The translations under genes and the position numbers were made by a program. 64,000 bases of DNA from Zymoseptoria tritici IPO323 (Eukaryota; Ascomycota; Dothideomycetes; Mycosphaerellales; Mycosphaerellaceae). Where the stretch lies: assembly GCF_000219625.1 (NCBI RefSeq), contig NC_018218.1, forward strand, positions 248,001 to 312,000, given 5' to 3'. Positions 30,572-41,004 of the stretch are shown here, in pieces (positions within the stretch are counted from its first letter, which is position 1; each line of letters opens with the position of its first letter). The notes beneath the pieces were generated by a model. That model searched no databases, had not been told where the DNA came from, and saw only the letters and a list, made by a program, of their open reading frames with translations.

Positions 30572-33500
30572 CTACCCCTCCCCCTCCTCATCCTCCCTCC
30601 CACCCTCCTCAACATCCCTCTCCCTCTCCCCATCCTCACCATCCAACAACCCCTCAACAGCAACCCCACCCTCTCCCACAACTCCACTCCCCACAACCCT
30701 CCCTCTCGCCAACCTCACCCACCTCTCCGCCCCTTGCACCGCCTCAACCCGATGCGCAATCACCACAACGGTACTGCCTCCCATCTCCTCCCCCATAACT
30801 CTCTCAATTTCTCCCGCCGTCTCTTTATCAATACTCGCCGTCGCCTCATCCATCACTATAATCGCGCTTCTCCTCAGAACCGCCCTCGCTAGTCCGACGA
30901 GTTGTCTTTGTCCTTGTGAGAGGTTGCGGCCGCCGGCTTCGATGTTCGTGTCGAGTGACCAGTTTTGTTTCGCGCAGACGCGGGAGAGGACTGTGGTGCA
31001 TTCGGAGTCGGAGTGGGAGGATATAGGGTCGAGGTTTTGGCGCAAAGTGCCGGGGAAGAGAACGGGGTCTTGGGCGAGGAAGGTGATGCGTTCGCGGAGA
31101 GTTTGTTTGGATACGTTGCTCAGGTCGATGTTGTCGATGAGGATTTCCCCGCTCGACGGAGCCATGGTGGCGAGTAGGGAGAGGGCGAGGGTGGACTTGC
31201 CGGAACCGGTGCGGCCGATGATGGCGGTTTTGGAGCCAGCGGGGAGGGTGAGGGAGACGTCGGACAGAGCAGGGGGGAGGTGGGGAGCGTAGGTTAGGGA
31301 AGTCTTGTTGAAGACGATGTCGCCGGAGTGGGAGGGCCACCAGGCGGGAGGCTCGATGGTTCCTTTAGGTTCCTGCTCGAGATGGAGGAGTTCGACAACG
31401 CGTTCCACGGAGACGAATTCCATTTGCAGTTGGCCGTATTGGCGGCAGAGGATATGGGTTGTGTCGACGAATTTGGTCGCGGAGACGAGGGCGAAAGCGG
31501 TGAGGCCGGGGGAAAGGTCGGTCGCGAGAGCGATGACGAAGAGGAAGAATGTCGCGAGGGAGGAGAGGATGTCGTAGCGGTACATGAGCCAGGCTTGGGT
31601 GCTCCAGTAGAAGTGGTCCATTTTTTGGAAGGTGTCGACGACGTGGATGACTCGGTCTTGGAAGCGGGATTGTGCGTTGAAGGCGCGGACGGTGGCGAGG
31701 CCGTTGAGGAGTTCGCCGAAGTTGGACATCAGGGGCGTGAGGGAGACCATTTCTAGCCGACGGAGGGATTGGGAGGTGGGGATGAAGTGCTGGAATATGA
31801 CGACGTATAGTACGGCGAGGACGACTGTGAAGACGAGGAAGGCGGGAGTAATGGAGGCGATGACCACCACTGCGGACATCCAGCTGATGAGGAGCCAGGA
31901 GATCATGGAGAACTGCTGGCTGATGCCGCCGTCTATGACGCCAATGTCAGAGGTCATGCGGTTCATTAGCCGTCCGACGGGAGTGGTGTCGTAGAAGCGG
32001 AAGGTCGCACCAGCCACCTTCTCCATGACGTCCTTGAACATGTTCTTCGCTGCCGTGTACACGATGACAAGCAGCATTCCCTGCGAGGCCACGAAGCACA
32101 GTGATTGTCCAATGGCAAAGATGAAGAAGATGAGTAGCCAAGGCTTGATGTCGTCTTCCGGAGAAGGCAGATCGCCAAACGGCCAGGAGGAAGAGGCATG
32201 CTGAGCGTAAATGATCTCGTTGGAAGCGAATGCCAGAAACTCCTCTGACTTGGTGTTGTATGCCTCGCCCCACGCTTTCAAGACCCACGCCTCGCCGACC
32301 GCAAACGTTCGGTACAGAATGAGGACGAAGATTGTGATGGCCCAGAATGTCAAGTTTCCAGCCTTGATATACTGCCAGTAGACTGAGAGCTTGACACCTC
32401 CATGTGCACGGAATTCGTCCTCGATGAATTTGTCCGGCGCCGCGGTCTGGGCAGCAGACTTCTTCTCCTCACTAGTCGACTCATCTGCATCGCCGGGCTT
32501 GAAGAAGAGTTCACTGTCAGCCAGCTCGTCCTGATCCAACACTTTTGCTTCTCCAGCCTTGATTTGGACGATCTGGGCCGCAATGCCGAATACCAGATCA
32601 GTGCGATGCGTGATCAGCACCACGGTGCGGTCTTTGAGTAGCGGTCCAGTGATGCAGTTTTGCACAATCGACTCGGCTGTCTGCTGGTCCAGTGCTGCGA
32701 GGGGATCATCCAGCAGAAGAATTTTCGTCCGGCTATAGACTGCCCGGGCTAACGCCACTCGAGCACGCTGTCCGCCCGACAGGCCGACACCATTCTCTCC
32801 GATCAAAGTCAAATCTCTTGATTGGAAGTCTGCCAGATCAGGTGTCAAGGCGCAAGCATCCAGTACGGCGTGGTATCTTTCCGCTTCATACGGCGCCGAG
32901 AAGAGTATGTTGTCTCGAATACTCATGCTCTGTAGCCAAGGTGTTTGCGAGCAGTATCCGATAGGCTCAGGAGGACGAATGAGTTGACCCTCGGACATGT
33001 CCAGCTCGCCAAGTAGGGCCTGCAACAAAGCGGTCTTGCCAGCGCCAACTTCACCGCAGATGACCGTCAAGCCGTCCGGAAAAGAGATGTTGATGTCACG
33101 GAGTACGGGCGTGGAAGCGCCTGGCCAGGCGAACGTCGCATGACCGAGGGCGAGCTTGTCGCCGATGAGAGCTTCCGTTGCCATACCATGTAGATCTGGC
33201 TCTGCCATGAAGTCTTCGATGCGCCCGACTGCGACCCATGCATTGATCAAAGCGATGATCAGATTCGGCAGATCGCGGAGGTAGGAGGTCATCATTCCAA
33301 GAAGTTGCATGGCAGGAAAGGCGATGTCGACCGTGAGGGGCTTCTTGGCGATGACGGTGTATGCGAAGAATGCGACGACAGGTGTGAGTTCGTAAGAGAG
33401 TGTGTTGATGAAGCTGATGATGACATTCCACGTGGAAGACAAGATGCGCAAGGTCAGCTCTTTTTGCCGAGCGGTCAGAATGCGATCTAGCCAGTGCCCT

Positions 33501-35062
33501 TGCCATCCATACCAGCGCAAATGACGGATGGCTTCAACAAATTGCGAGATGAGTTGAAGTTTGGTGTCCGTTGCGACTCGGCGCTTCTTCTCATAGTAGA
33601 CCAGAATTTTGGCGAGGATGGCGTTCATGACTTGAGCGAAAATGACAAGTCCGACGGCCATCAATGAAGGCCATCCCAGAAAGCTGACCAGGAGTGCGAC
33701 GGATACGATGACCGACAGAGGTTTTCGGATGAGGGCGTCAAACTCCCAGAATCGCTGTGCGACTTCGTACACATCATTGCGCATCAAATTGAGGATCTTG
33801 CCCATGGAAGCTGGCTCTTTGACTGGAGGCGGCGCTTTGAGCTTGGTGGCGATCAGGCGGCTCCACCACGATTTCGTCTTCTTGGTATCACCGCCATTCG
33901 CATCACCATTGGAGGATCCATTCCCGGCCGACTTCTTCTTCGCATCCGTCGGCAGGAAGGATATCTGTCGGCCCAGCGTCTTCTCGTACAGCATGGTGAT
34001 CATCTCTCCTCGTGAGCGCTCGTATGCTCTTCTGCCAAACCACAATTGAAATACACTGGTCTGCGTCGTGATCAATCTACCGACCAGTGCCAGGACTGCA
34101 TACTTCAGCGCCACATTTGAAGACTCATCTCGCATGGACTTCAAGATGAGTTGGAGGAAGATCGGAGCAGCGAAGCGAGACAGCTGGTTTATCAAGGCGA
34201 CAATGACTATCACCAACAAGTCGATGCCGTTGGCTTTGAGCAGGCGCCGAATGACAGTGCCTTTCAGCTGTCGAAAGTTCTCATGAAGAATGCGATGTTG
34301 GAATTCGTAAGGCAAGGCCCAGACATCCTCATCCTCAAGCTGGCGTTTCCGAGCGATGGACATGAGCGGAGCGATCCATCGGACCGTCATGAACTGCCAG
34401 TAGCTCAACGCCTCCTCTGGACTCCTCATGATCGAAGATGGAGTCGCAAAAGGTGGGCTGATGTCTTTATGCGGCAGAAATGGGTCTCGGTATGGCATCG
34501 TGAGCAGAACAAGGATAGCCGAGATACCGAATCCAATGCTGCAGCCGGACAAGATGCGGACAAGCTTGGGATGTGAGAAGTCATTGTCGAGGAGTATACC
34601 CTCCACGATGACATTCGCGACCAGAATGAACATCGTTGCATACGGCGTCTTTCGAGGATGGTAGATGATGATCTCCAGAAGAGCGACCAGCCATGGGAGG
34701 ATCGGGAGGTAGGCCGTAGCATTGGGTCGCTTCAGAAGACATGCCGCGAGTTGCAGAATCAGCCCGAAGCTGCAGATTGAAATCAAGGCGATGACGAACT
34801 TGCTCCATCGTCTTGATCTCACGAGTTCGACCTCAACCTCCGGTTCTTGTGGCGGCTCCACGAAAGGCTTGGTCCATGATGGCCGATGTGGGAAAAGTAT
34901 TCTCAGAGCTTGACCGAGTAGGATGATGGCGGTCAGGAGAGACGGTAAGATGGCCAGCACAGGGAGGAAACATGGTCGAAAGTGTCCCGTCCTGACGTTC
35001 CAGACATGGTCGAAGCAGATCTGGGGGATGAAGTCATCATCGATGCCGAGAACTTGTTGCAT
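30572..35062 (-). CDS. ABC transporter, ABCC/MRP type, full length
   Basis: Intronless 1496-aa protein with the ABCC layout TMD0-TMD1-NBD1-TMD2-NBD2. The first ~220 residues hold several hydrophobic helices of a TMD0. NBD1 has Walker A GEVGAGKTALL (about residue 672), signature LSGGQRARVALARA (about 760) and Walker B ILLLDDPLAALD, with Asp in place of the catalytic Glu, as is usual for the degenerate site of this class. NBD2 has GRTGSGKSTL (about 1285), LSQGQRQLVGLARA (about 1380) and IIVMDEATASID with a proper Glu. The linker after NBD1 is Ser/Glu-rich and could be phosphorylated. The last ~40 residues are very acidic. Family members export glutathione conjugates, metals or toxins from vacuole or plasma membrane. 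The exact substrate cannot be told. Confidence 0.92.
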   Translation of the reverse strand: MQQVLGIDDDFIPQICFDHVWNVRTGHFRPCFLPVLAILPSLLTAIILLGQALRILFPHRPSWTKPFVEPPQEPEVEVELVRSRRWSKFVIALISICSFGLILQLAACLLKRPNATAYLPILPWLVALLEIIIYHPRKTPYATMFILVANVIVEGILLDNDFSHPKLVRILSGCSIGFGISAILVLLTMPYRDPFLPHKDISPPFATPSSIMRSPEEALSYWQFMTVRWIAPLMSIARKRQLEDEDVWALPYEFQHRILHENFRQLKGTVIRRLLKANGIDLLVIVIVALINQLSRFAAPIFLQLILKSMRDESSNVALKYAVLALVGRLITTQTSVFQLWFGRRAYERSRGEMITMLYEKTLGRQISFLPTDAKKKSAGNGSSNGDANGGDTKKTKSWWSRLIATKLKAPPPVKEPASMGKILNLMRNDVYEVAQRFWEFDALIRKPLSVIVSVALLVSFLGWPSLMAVGLVIFAQVMNAILAKILVYYEKKRRVATDTKLQLISQFVEAIRHLRWYGWQGHWLDRILTARQKELTLRILSSTWNVIISFINTLSYELTPVVAFFAYTVIAKKPLTVDIAFPAMQLLGMMTSYLRDLPNLIIALINAWVAVGRIEDFMAEPDLHGMATEALIGDKLALGHATFAWPGASTPVLRDINISFPDGLTVICGEVGAGKTALLQALLGELDMSEGQLIRPPEPIGYCSQTPWLQSMSIRDNILFSAPYEAERYHAVLDACALTPDLADFQSRDLTLIGENGVGLSGGQRARVALARAVYSRTKILLLDDPLAALDQQTAESIVQNCITGPLLKDRTVVLITHRTDLVFGIAAQIVQIKAGEAKVLDQDELADSELFFKPGDADESTSEEKKSAAQTAAPDKFIEDEFRAHGGVKLSVYWQYIKAGNLTFWAITIFVLILYRTFAVGEAWVLKAWGEAYNTKSEEFLAFASNEIIYAQHASSSWPFGDLPSPEDDIKPWLLIFFIFAIGQSLCFVASQGMLLVIVYTAAKNMFKDVMEKVAGATFRFYDTTPVGRLMNRMTSDIGVIDGGISQQFSMISWLLISWMSAVVVIASITPAFLVFTVVLAVLYVVIFQHFIPTSQSLRRLEMVSLTPLMSNFGELLNGLATVRAFNAQSRFQDRVIHVVDTFQKMDHFYWSTQAWLMYRYDILSSLATFFLFVIALATDLSPGLTAFALVSATKFVDTTHILCRQYGQLQMEFVSVERVVELLHLEQEPKGTIEPPAWWPSHSGDIVFNKTSLTYAPHLPPALSDVSLTLPAGSKTAIIGRTGSGKSTLALSLLATMAPSSGEILIDNIDLSNVSKQTLRERITFLAQDPVLFPGTLRQNLDPISSHSDSECTTVLSRVCAKQNWSLDTNIEAGGRNLSQGQRQLVGLARAVLRRSAIIVMDEATASIDKETAGEIERVMGEEMGGSTVVVIAHRVEAVQGAERWVRLARGRVVGSGVVGEGGVAVEGLLDGEDGERERDVEEGGREDEEGEG

Positions 35063-35636
35063 CGTGGCGAGGACTTAATGGGAGCATCCCTCAAATGGGA
35101 TATGTGGTCTTGATGGTGTCCGAGGGAGGAGAGAGCATGCCTCACGGAGTCATTGAATCAAGGGGGAGGTTTGTCTTGGAGAGGGATGAAGCATTGATGC
35201 GTGCACTACCTTATTCACCGCTGCCTGCAAGGAACCCGTTCTTTGGTGGGGCATGACCGCGACTCGGAATCGGACTCGGATTCGCTGTTGGTCGCATTGT
35301 GCTTGCGAGTCGATGAAGCAGACCAATGGAAGTGCTCGAAGCAATATCAGAGACTGACGTCAGGTAATGTGTCCTCGTAAGTGAGAATTTGTAATAGTCC
35401 AACACGCATGTAGTACCACGTAGAATGCCAGTGATCTCTTTTACAATGCGGCGTTCCTTACAGCACATATCTCGAGATCGTTGCAAGCAAAACGCGCTAG
35501 CTCACGTACAGGGTTCCCCGCCAATTTCTTATCTTATCGCAGGCGTCTCAGCGCGTCACCCAAGCTTCTCTGCCGCCTAAAGTGTTTCGTCTCTTTCTTC
35601 CCAACATCCATCTCACTCCACTCGACATGCGCCACG
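35063..35636. other. Divergent promoter region, ABCC / SNF2
   Basis: About 570 bp between two divergently transcribed genes. It contains the leader of the SNF2 gene with a CT-rich tract at about 35575-35625. An in-frame ATG at 35481 exists but lies in this leader. Confidence 0.5.
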
Positions 35637-38600
35637 ATGCCGTCCAACACCTACTACCGAGAACTTGAGCCGATGAGTGAGACGGACGACGATGACCTCG
35701 ACGCAGTTCCACGGAACCGTACCGCGAAAACCCCGACGAATGCGCCTGCGAATCACCTCGACAGCCTGATGGACGACGAGGCACAGCCGTCAGCCGAGGA
35801 GGAAGATGAAGCGCCGCCGGTGAAAGAGGAGCAAGAAGATCCATGGTCCAGTGAGGACTCTGACGCAGTCTACAAGAAGTTCAAGAATCGCAAAAAGGTG
35901 GCGGCGAAAAAGTCCCGCAATGAGACAAAGCGGCTTCAGGTCAAGAAAGGTGCCATGGTCGGGCGTCAGCCTAAGCAGCTCGTGCCAGTCAAGCGCCAGC
36001 GCGAGTATGGAGACGAAAGCGACGATGACAACGACCTGATGGAGTACACCCTGCCAGAATACCTCAAAAAGCGGCGCAACTCGTGGGATCAGCGCGTGAA
36101 TTTGACTGGGCTTGGGTTGAGAGTTCCTCCTCAGTACGAAGAAGGTTTTTTCCGCGGCACAGGTCTGGAGAACATCAAGAATCTCAACGAGAAGCCAAAT
36201 TTGCCTCTGCTCGCACCTCCCGCACCATACAAAGACATTGTGCTTCCCGCATCCCACGGCGTCATCCCGGCACCGATCGCACAATATCTCAAGCCATACC
36301 AAGTCGAAGGCACCGCATGGCTGCATGAGAAGTTTGTCTTCCAAAAAGGATGCCTCCTCGGAGATGACATGGGTCTCGGCAAGACCATCCAAGTCATCTC
36401 GTTCCTCACTGCAGCGTTCGGGAAGACAGGCGACGAGAGAGATGACCGGCGAATGCGGAAGTGGCGGAGAGAGAAGGGCGATGAATGGTACCCTCGTGTG
36501 TTGATCATCTGTCCGGGAGGTCTGATGCACAATTGGCAGAGTGAATTGGATCGGTGGGGTTGGTGGAAGACGTACTTGTATCACGATGCCGACAAGGAAG
36601 CCGCGCTCGCCGCTGCGGAGAATGGACGACTCGAAATCATGATTACCACATACAACACCTACCGCCTGAACGAGAGTGCCATCAACAACATCCGTTGGGA
36701 CTGTGTCATCGCAGATGAGTGCCACATCATCAAGGAGAAGAAGGCAGAGATCACAAAAGCCATGGCCAATGTGAATGCCCTCTGTCGCATCGGCTTGAGC
36801 GGCACCGCAATTCAGAACAAATACGAAGAATTGTGGACCCTCCTCAATTGGGCGAATCCGGGATGTGTGGGACCCATCAGCTCGTGGAAACAGTCAATCT
36901 GCGTGCCACTGAAGACGGGACAGAGTCACGATGCCACAGTCATGCAGCTCTCCAAAGCAAGACGCATCGCCACGAAACTGGTTACTAACCTCCTGCCAAA
37001 CTTCTTCCTCCGCCGCACGAAGGCACTCATCGCGGATCAACTCCCCAAGAAGAGCGATCGAGTCGTGTTCTGTCCTCTGACCAAGACTCAAGCGGATGCA
37101 TACAACAACTTCTGCGACTCGGAAATTGTTCACGCCATTCGAGATTACGCCGAACCGTGCTACTGCGGCTCTGGAAAGAAGCAAGGCTCATGCTGTCGTG
37201 TAGAGGTTGATGGTGTCAGGTGGCAGACATTTGTCTTCTCTGCCCTCGACACGGTGAAGAAGCTCGCCAATCACATCGCTCTCCTCGTCCCCACTGGTGT
37301 CATCGAACCCGAGAAGCATGCAAAAGAGCTACATCGCTTGCAGCTTGCCCTTCCAGATATGTGGCAGAAACTGTACGCAGCTCGCGAGAGCATGCTCATG
37401 CACTCCGATGAGGAGTTTTGTGGCAAGTGGAAAGTCCTCAAACGACTTCTCAACCTCTGGCATAACAGCGGCGACAAAGTCCTCATCTTCTCCCACTCCG
37501 TCCGCCTGCTCAAGATCCTGCACCTCCTCTTCCAAACCACGGGCTACAAATTCTCCTACCTCGACGGCTCCATGTCCTACCACGACCGCCAACTCACCGT
37601 CGACAACTACAACTCCGACCCCTCTCAATTCGTCTTCCTCATCTCCACCAAAGCCGGTGGCGTCGGTCTCAATATCACCTCCGCCAACAAAGTCGTCGTC
37701 GTCGACCCAAACTGGAACCCCTCCTACGATCTCCAAGCTCAAGACCGCGCCTACCGCATCGGCCAAGTCCGCGATGTCGAAGTCTTCCGCCTCATTTCCG
37801 CCGGCACGGTCGAGGAAATCGTCTACGCCCGTCAGATTTACAAGCAGCAACAAGCCAATATCGGCTACAACGCTTCCGTCGAACGAAGATACTTCTCCGG
37901 TGTGCAGGACGATAAACTGCACAAAGGCGAGATCTTCGGCCTAACCAACATTTTCGCCCCGCAATCCGACAACGTCGTGCTGAGAAACATCGTAAACAAA
38001 ACCAACATCGCGGAAACACGTGCGGGTGTGCAAATCGCCGGTCTCGATCTCGAAGCCATCGGCGAAGACGAAGACGGCACTGGTTTCGGTCCTCTTGATG
38101 CTGGCAATGAAGATGCGGCGATGCATCACCTCGCGGCCGAGATCATTGACGAGGCAGGAGCGAGACGCAAAGCAGCCAAAGCGGTCGCGAAACGCAAGGA
38201 TCCTGTTCAAGCCATCCTCCTCGCCGCGGGTGTCGCTTACTCGCACGAGAACGCCGAAGTGGTGGGTAGTTCGCGAGTAGAAATGCAGATTTCCAGTCGG
38301 GCGCAGAAAGCGGGTGATGCGGCGGCGTGGATGGATCAGGCGGCTTTTGGGCGGAGTTCACAGGCCGACGCCGGACCTTCCTCATCTTCATCGGGCGCGG
38401 GTAAAGGCAGGAGTGGTGTAGCTGGCGGCGAAGGAGCTCAAGACGAGCAGATCAAGTACAAATACCGTCCGCCGGAGGATGTCAGGAGGAGGCAGTTTGG
38501 GACGATGGCGAAGGGGTTCGGGTATGATGATGTGGCGGAGTTTGCGCTGGTGGTGGAGGGTTGGACGCAGGCGGAACGGAGGGATTGTTTGGAGAAGTTT

Positions 38601-38645
38601 TATGCGATGAGGAAGGAGATGCTTGTTGGTGGTGGTGGGGAGTGA
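35637..38645 (+). CDS. SNF2-family ATPase, ERCC6L2-like
   Basis: 1002-aa nuclear DNA-dependent ATPase. The acidic, Lys-rich N-terminus (residues 1-180) is disordered. The helicase core has the Q-like YLKPYQVEGTAWL, motif I DDMGLGKTIQV (about 240), motif II DECH (about 359), motif III LSGTAIQN, a short Cys cluster PCYCGSGKKQGSCC (about 505), then motif IV/V (LDGSMSYHDRQ, STKAGGVGLNIT) and motif VI QDRAYRIGQ (about 705). The VFRLISAGTVEEIVYARQIYKQQ segment and the C-terminal GFGYDDVAEFALVVEGW element fit the ERCC6L2 subgroup, linked in animals to transcription-coupled and replication-associated repair. The start MPSNTYYRELEPMSE follows a CT-rich leader; an in-frame ATG at 35481 is less likely. 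No intron. Confidence 0.88.
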   Translation: MPSNTYYRELEPMSETDDDDLDAVPRNRTAKTPTNAPANHLDSLMDDEAQPSAEEEDEAPPVKEEQEDPWSSEDSDAVYKKFKNRKKVAAKKSRNETKRLQVKKGAMVGRQPKQLVPVKRQREYGDESDDDNDLMEYTLPEYLKKRRNSWDQRVNLTGLGLRVPPQYEEGFFRGTGLENIKNLNEKPNLPLLAPPAPYKDIVLPASHGVIPAPIAQYLKPYQVEGTAWLHEKFVFQKGCLLGDDMGLGKTIQVISFLTAAFGKTGDERDDRRMRKWRREKGDEWYPRVLIICPGGLMHNWQSELDRWGWWKTYLYHDADKEAALAAAENGRLEIMITTYNTYRLNESAINNIRWDCVIADECHIIKEKKAEITKAMANVNALCRIGLSGTAIQNKYEELWTLLNWANPGCVGPISSWKQSICVPLKTGQSHDATVMQLSKARRIATKLVTNLLPNFFLRRTKALIADQLPKKSDRVVFCPLTKTQADAYNNFCDSEIVHAIRDYAEPCYCGSGKKQGSCCRVEVDGVRWQTFVFSALDTVKKLANHIALLVPTGVIEPEKHAKELHRLQLALPDMWQKLYAARESMLMHSDEEFCGKWKVLKRLLNLWHNSGDKVLIFSHSVRLLKILHLLFQTTGYKFSYLDGSMSYHDRQLTVDNYNSDPSQFVFLISTKAGGVGLNITSANKVVVVDPNWNPSYDLQAQDRAYRIGQVRDVEVFRLISAGTVEEIVYARQIYKQQQANIGYNASVERRYFSGVQDDKLHKGEIFGLTNIFAPQSDNVVLRNIVNKTNIAETRAGVQIAGLDLEAIGEDEDGTGFGPLDAGNEDAAMHHLAAEIIDEAGARRKAAKAVAKRKDPVQAILLAAGVAYSHENAEVVGSSRVEMQISSRAQKAGDAAAWMDQAAFGRSSQADAGPSSSSSGAGKGRSGVAGGEGAQDEQIKYKYRPPEDVRRRQFGTMAKGFGYDDVAEFALVVEGWTQAERRDCLEKFYAMRKEMLVGGGGE

Positions 38646-39196
38646 GAGGTGGGTGGAGGTGATGCGGTGGGATGTGATTGGATGGGATGGTGTGTTCATG
38701 AGTTATGATATGTGATATGTGATACCCCTTTGATAGCGTTACCCATGAATGATGAATTGATTCATAGATGCTGGTGCATGTGTTCTTCACCGTTGTCTCC
38801 ATACCTTGTTGCACCGTGTATGCAGATCTTCCACCGACGCCTCCTCGACTGAAATGATGCCGGACCTTTCCACATCTAAGACTCGTGCTCACTCAAGGCA
38901 TTCCTCGCGACCTGGGCTTTCTCGCAGTTTCCGCCGGGCTTTTGGCATCTGGAGCAAATACAGGCCGCTGGCGCCACCTTCCATTGTAAGCCATCCCAAC
39001 GTCGCCTCTCGATATTCAAATTCCAAAAAAAAAAGATTCAGCCCGTCCTCGATCAAGCACCCGGTCTCGGACATCCATGATCTTCTGCCATACAAGCACT
39101 TCGTCGGCAGCAGAACGAAACCCACAACCCATTGCCTCACCCCCTCCACTGCCAACCTTCCTCCCTGGATTCACCGGGCGAACGGTAGGAAAAAGT
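38646..39196. other. Intergenic with A-run, no gene seen
   Basis: 3' flank of the SNF2 gene and spacer to the tRNA gene. It has a poly-A stretch near 39027-39038. Minus-strand frames here are His/Pro/Thr-rich shadows of the upstream gene. Confidence 0.5.
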
Positions 39197-39208
39197 AAAA
39201 AAAAAAAA
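39197..39208 (-). terminator. Pol III T-run terminator
   Basis: A run of 12 A on the plus strand is a T-run on the minus strand, 22 bp downstream of the 3' end of the tRNA-Leu gene. This is the expected RNA polymerase III termination signal. Confidence 0.7.
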
Positions 39209-39230
39209 GACAGGTTTGTATCCTGATATT

Positions 39231-39353
39231 GATCAGAGTGGGACTCGAACCCACGAAGGTTGCCCCACTAGTAAGTGTTGGGGAAACTGCTTTTTTTATC
39301 AGCACAGTTTCAACTGCCTGAAACTAGCGCCATAACCACTCGGCCATCTGACC
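39231..39353 (-). tRNA. tRNA-Leu (CAG), with intron
   Basis: Minus-strand class II tRNA. The acceptor stem GGTCAGA pairs with TCTGATC (one G-U pair). The D-arm is GCC/GGC, the anticodon stem is CTAGT/ACTAG and the T-arm is GTGGG-TTCGAGT-CCCAC. The anticodon CAG is at 39318-39320. The long variable arm is as expected for leucine. An intron of 43 nt (39274-39316) sits at the canonical position one base 3' of the anticodon. The CCA end is not encoded. A T-run follows. Confidence 0.92.
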
Positions 39354-41004
39354 GTATTTTAGAGCATGGCCTCGTGGATCTGTACATATCGGCTGGATCC
39401 TAAGACAATTGCGTTCCAAGAGCCGGTACCCGCAATCTGCTCCGGTACTGGGCTCTCGCGTACCAGCAAAAGGCCCGAGATTGTTCCGTCACTCATGTGG
39501 AGGTTGTAGAGGAGGGATCGGTACCTTGAGATGACTGGCAATAGGCGAGTACGATGTTATGGGCTCGAGGCGAAGATCCAGGATTTGGTGAAAAATTGCG
39601 TGAGTGGAGCTGGGTTTGTCGGCGCAGTTCTCGTCATGGGGTCGTCGTCCGACTTCGCTCTGCTCCCTTTTACACTGCACTCGAGCTGTGACTTCTGCTG
39701 AAGCATAGAGGTTATATCGAAGGTGTCGTATTCACCATGAAGGTGATGAAGTTGGATATACATTCGGTGAGATCAGGGCGTCTTGGATCTGCTCACTGCC
39801 GGACTTTCGGCCCGGTGAAGGCGACTTCGATCTCGAGCAAAGAGCAGCGCCCACACTGCGGCAGAGAGAGACGGCAAGAGAGCGTGCCACGTGGAGGTTG
39901 GGGCTGTCCATTGTGTGGCATGGCGACTCCAACGAGTGGTGGTAATGTCCTTCCAGTTATGACTGCAGGTGAATGCACGGGTGGTCCGCTCAAGTGTGCT
40001 CGCCAATTGTGCCTGTCAGAAAATGGACTCGGGACACGGCTTCAGCAACGACTACTGTAAAGATGTAGGCGATCGATTGACTGCACGGTGGCCGAGGGGT
40101 GCAGTGATGCGATCCATGGTTGTTCAGCAAACGGCGAGAGTTGGCAGTCACAGAGAGCAGGTGTGGCCGGAAAGAGGATTCGCAGTGGAACACTCGACTG
40201 CGAACAATGGCCGTCTTCGTGGAACTGAGTTCTCGGGAATTCGGTGGTATCGTGTTGTTGGCCATACTGGTCGTTGCTTGCTGTCCGCGGTCGGGGTTAC
40301 GTCGCAGCGAAGCAGATTGTTTGGATCAGCAATTTTCGAAGCAGATGATGAAGTTGCGATTGAGGAGAGGAGATGCCATGACAGGCATAGCGAAGGTTGT
40401 TGTTTGATGGTGAGCGCATTGGTGCGAAGTCCGAGGTCGATGTTTGTTGATGTTTGATGTGCGAAGCTCTGCGCATCTCCCTTCATAAGATAAACAGCAG
40501 ACTTCTTACGTAAGGTAACCAAACCACGACCGCGGATACCTCTTCAACACGAAAACACTGTCCTTAACAGAAGACATTGACAGAGAAATGGACTACGTAA
40601 GGACAGACTACTGTAGCAATTGAGAGACGACTCATTCAGACGTCGAAGGAACGAACAGCTCGGCACACCAGGAGGTCAAGGACTTCCTATTTCCTTCCAG
40701 GACTCGAAACGCATCGTCTTCTCCTTCCTTCAGGACATCGTACGTGCTCTAGCCTCATCGACCTGGTTCGGCGACGGAGACAACCCGAGCCCGCGCAATG
40801 CAGTGTCCTTCGGACGGAGATGATATGCCTGCTGACATATCAACCCATCTCGGCTACCTCTTGGCTGTCAGGAATGCACAGGTATACGCGGGAAGGATGC
40901 CGGGGAGGCTGAGTCCGATCCATGCATGCAAAACGTATAAACAGCTATCGCTCTCCAACAATCCCCCATGCAAACCCATCCCATCCTCTCCAAAACCACC
41001 AACC
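39354..41004. other. Intergenic 1.6 kb, no gene accepted
   Basis: Frames of up to 162 aa on the plus strand (39969-40457) and 124 aa on the minus strand overlap each other and have no domain or codon pattern I trust. The last ~200 bp before 41005 are a C-rich leader with few G residues, typical of a fungal 5' untranslated region. Confidence 0.45.

Noticed and set aside
31328..31756. Plus-strand frame antisense to the ABCC gene, Glu/Gly-rich
   Set aside because: A shadow of the transporter reading frame in a high-GC stretch. The transporter motifs on the other strand are unambiguous.
39969..40457. 162-codon plus-strand frame
   Set aside because: Cys/Arg/Ser-rich, overlapped by a similar-sized minus-strand frame, no domain, no signal peptide.
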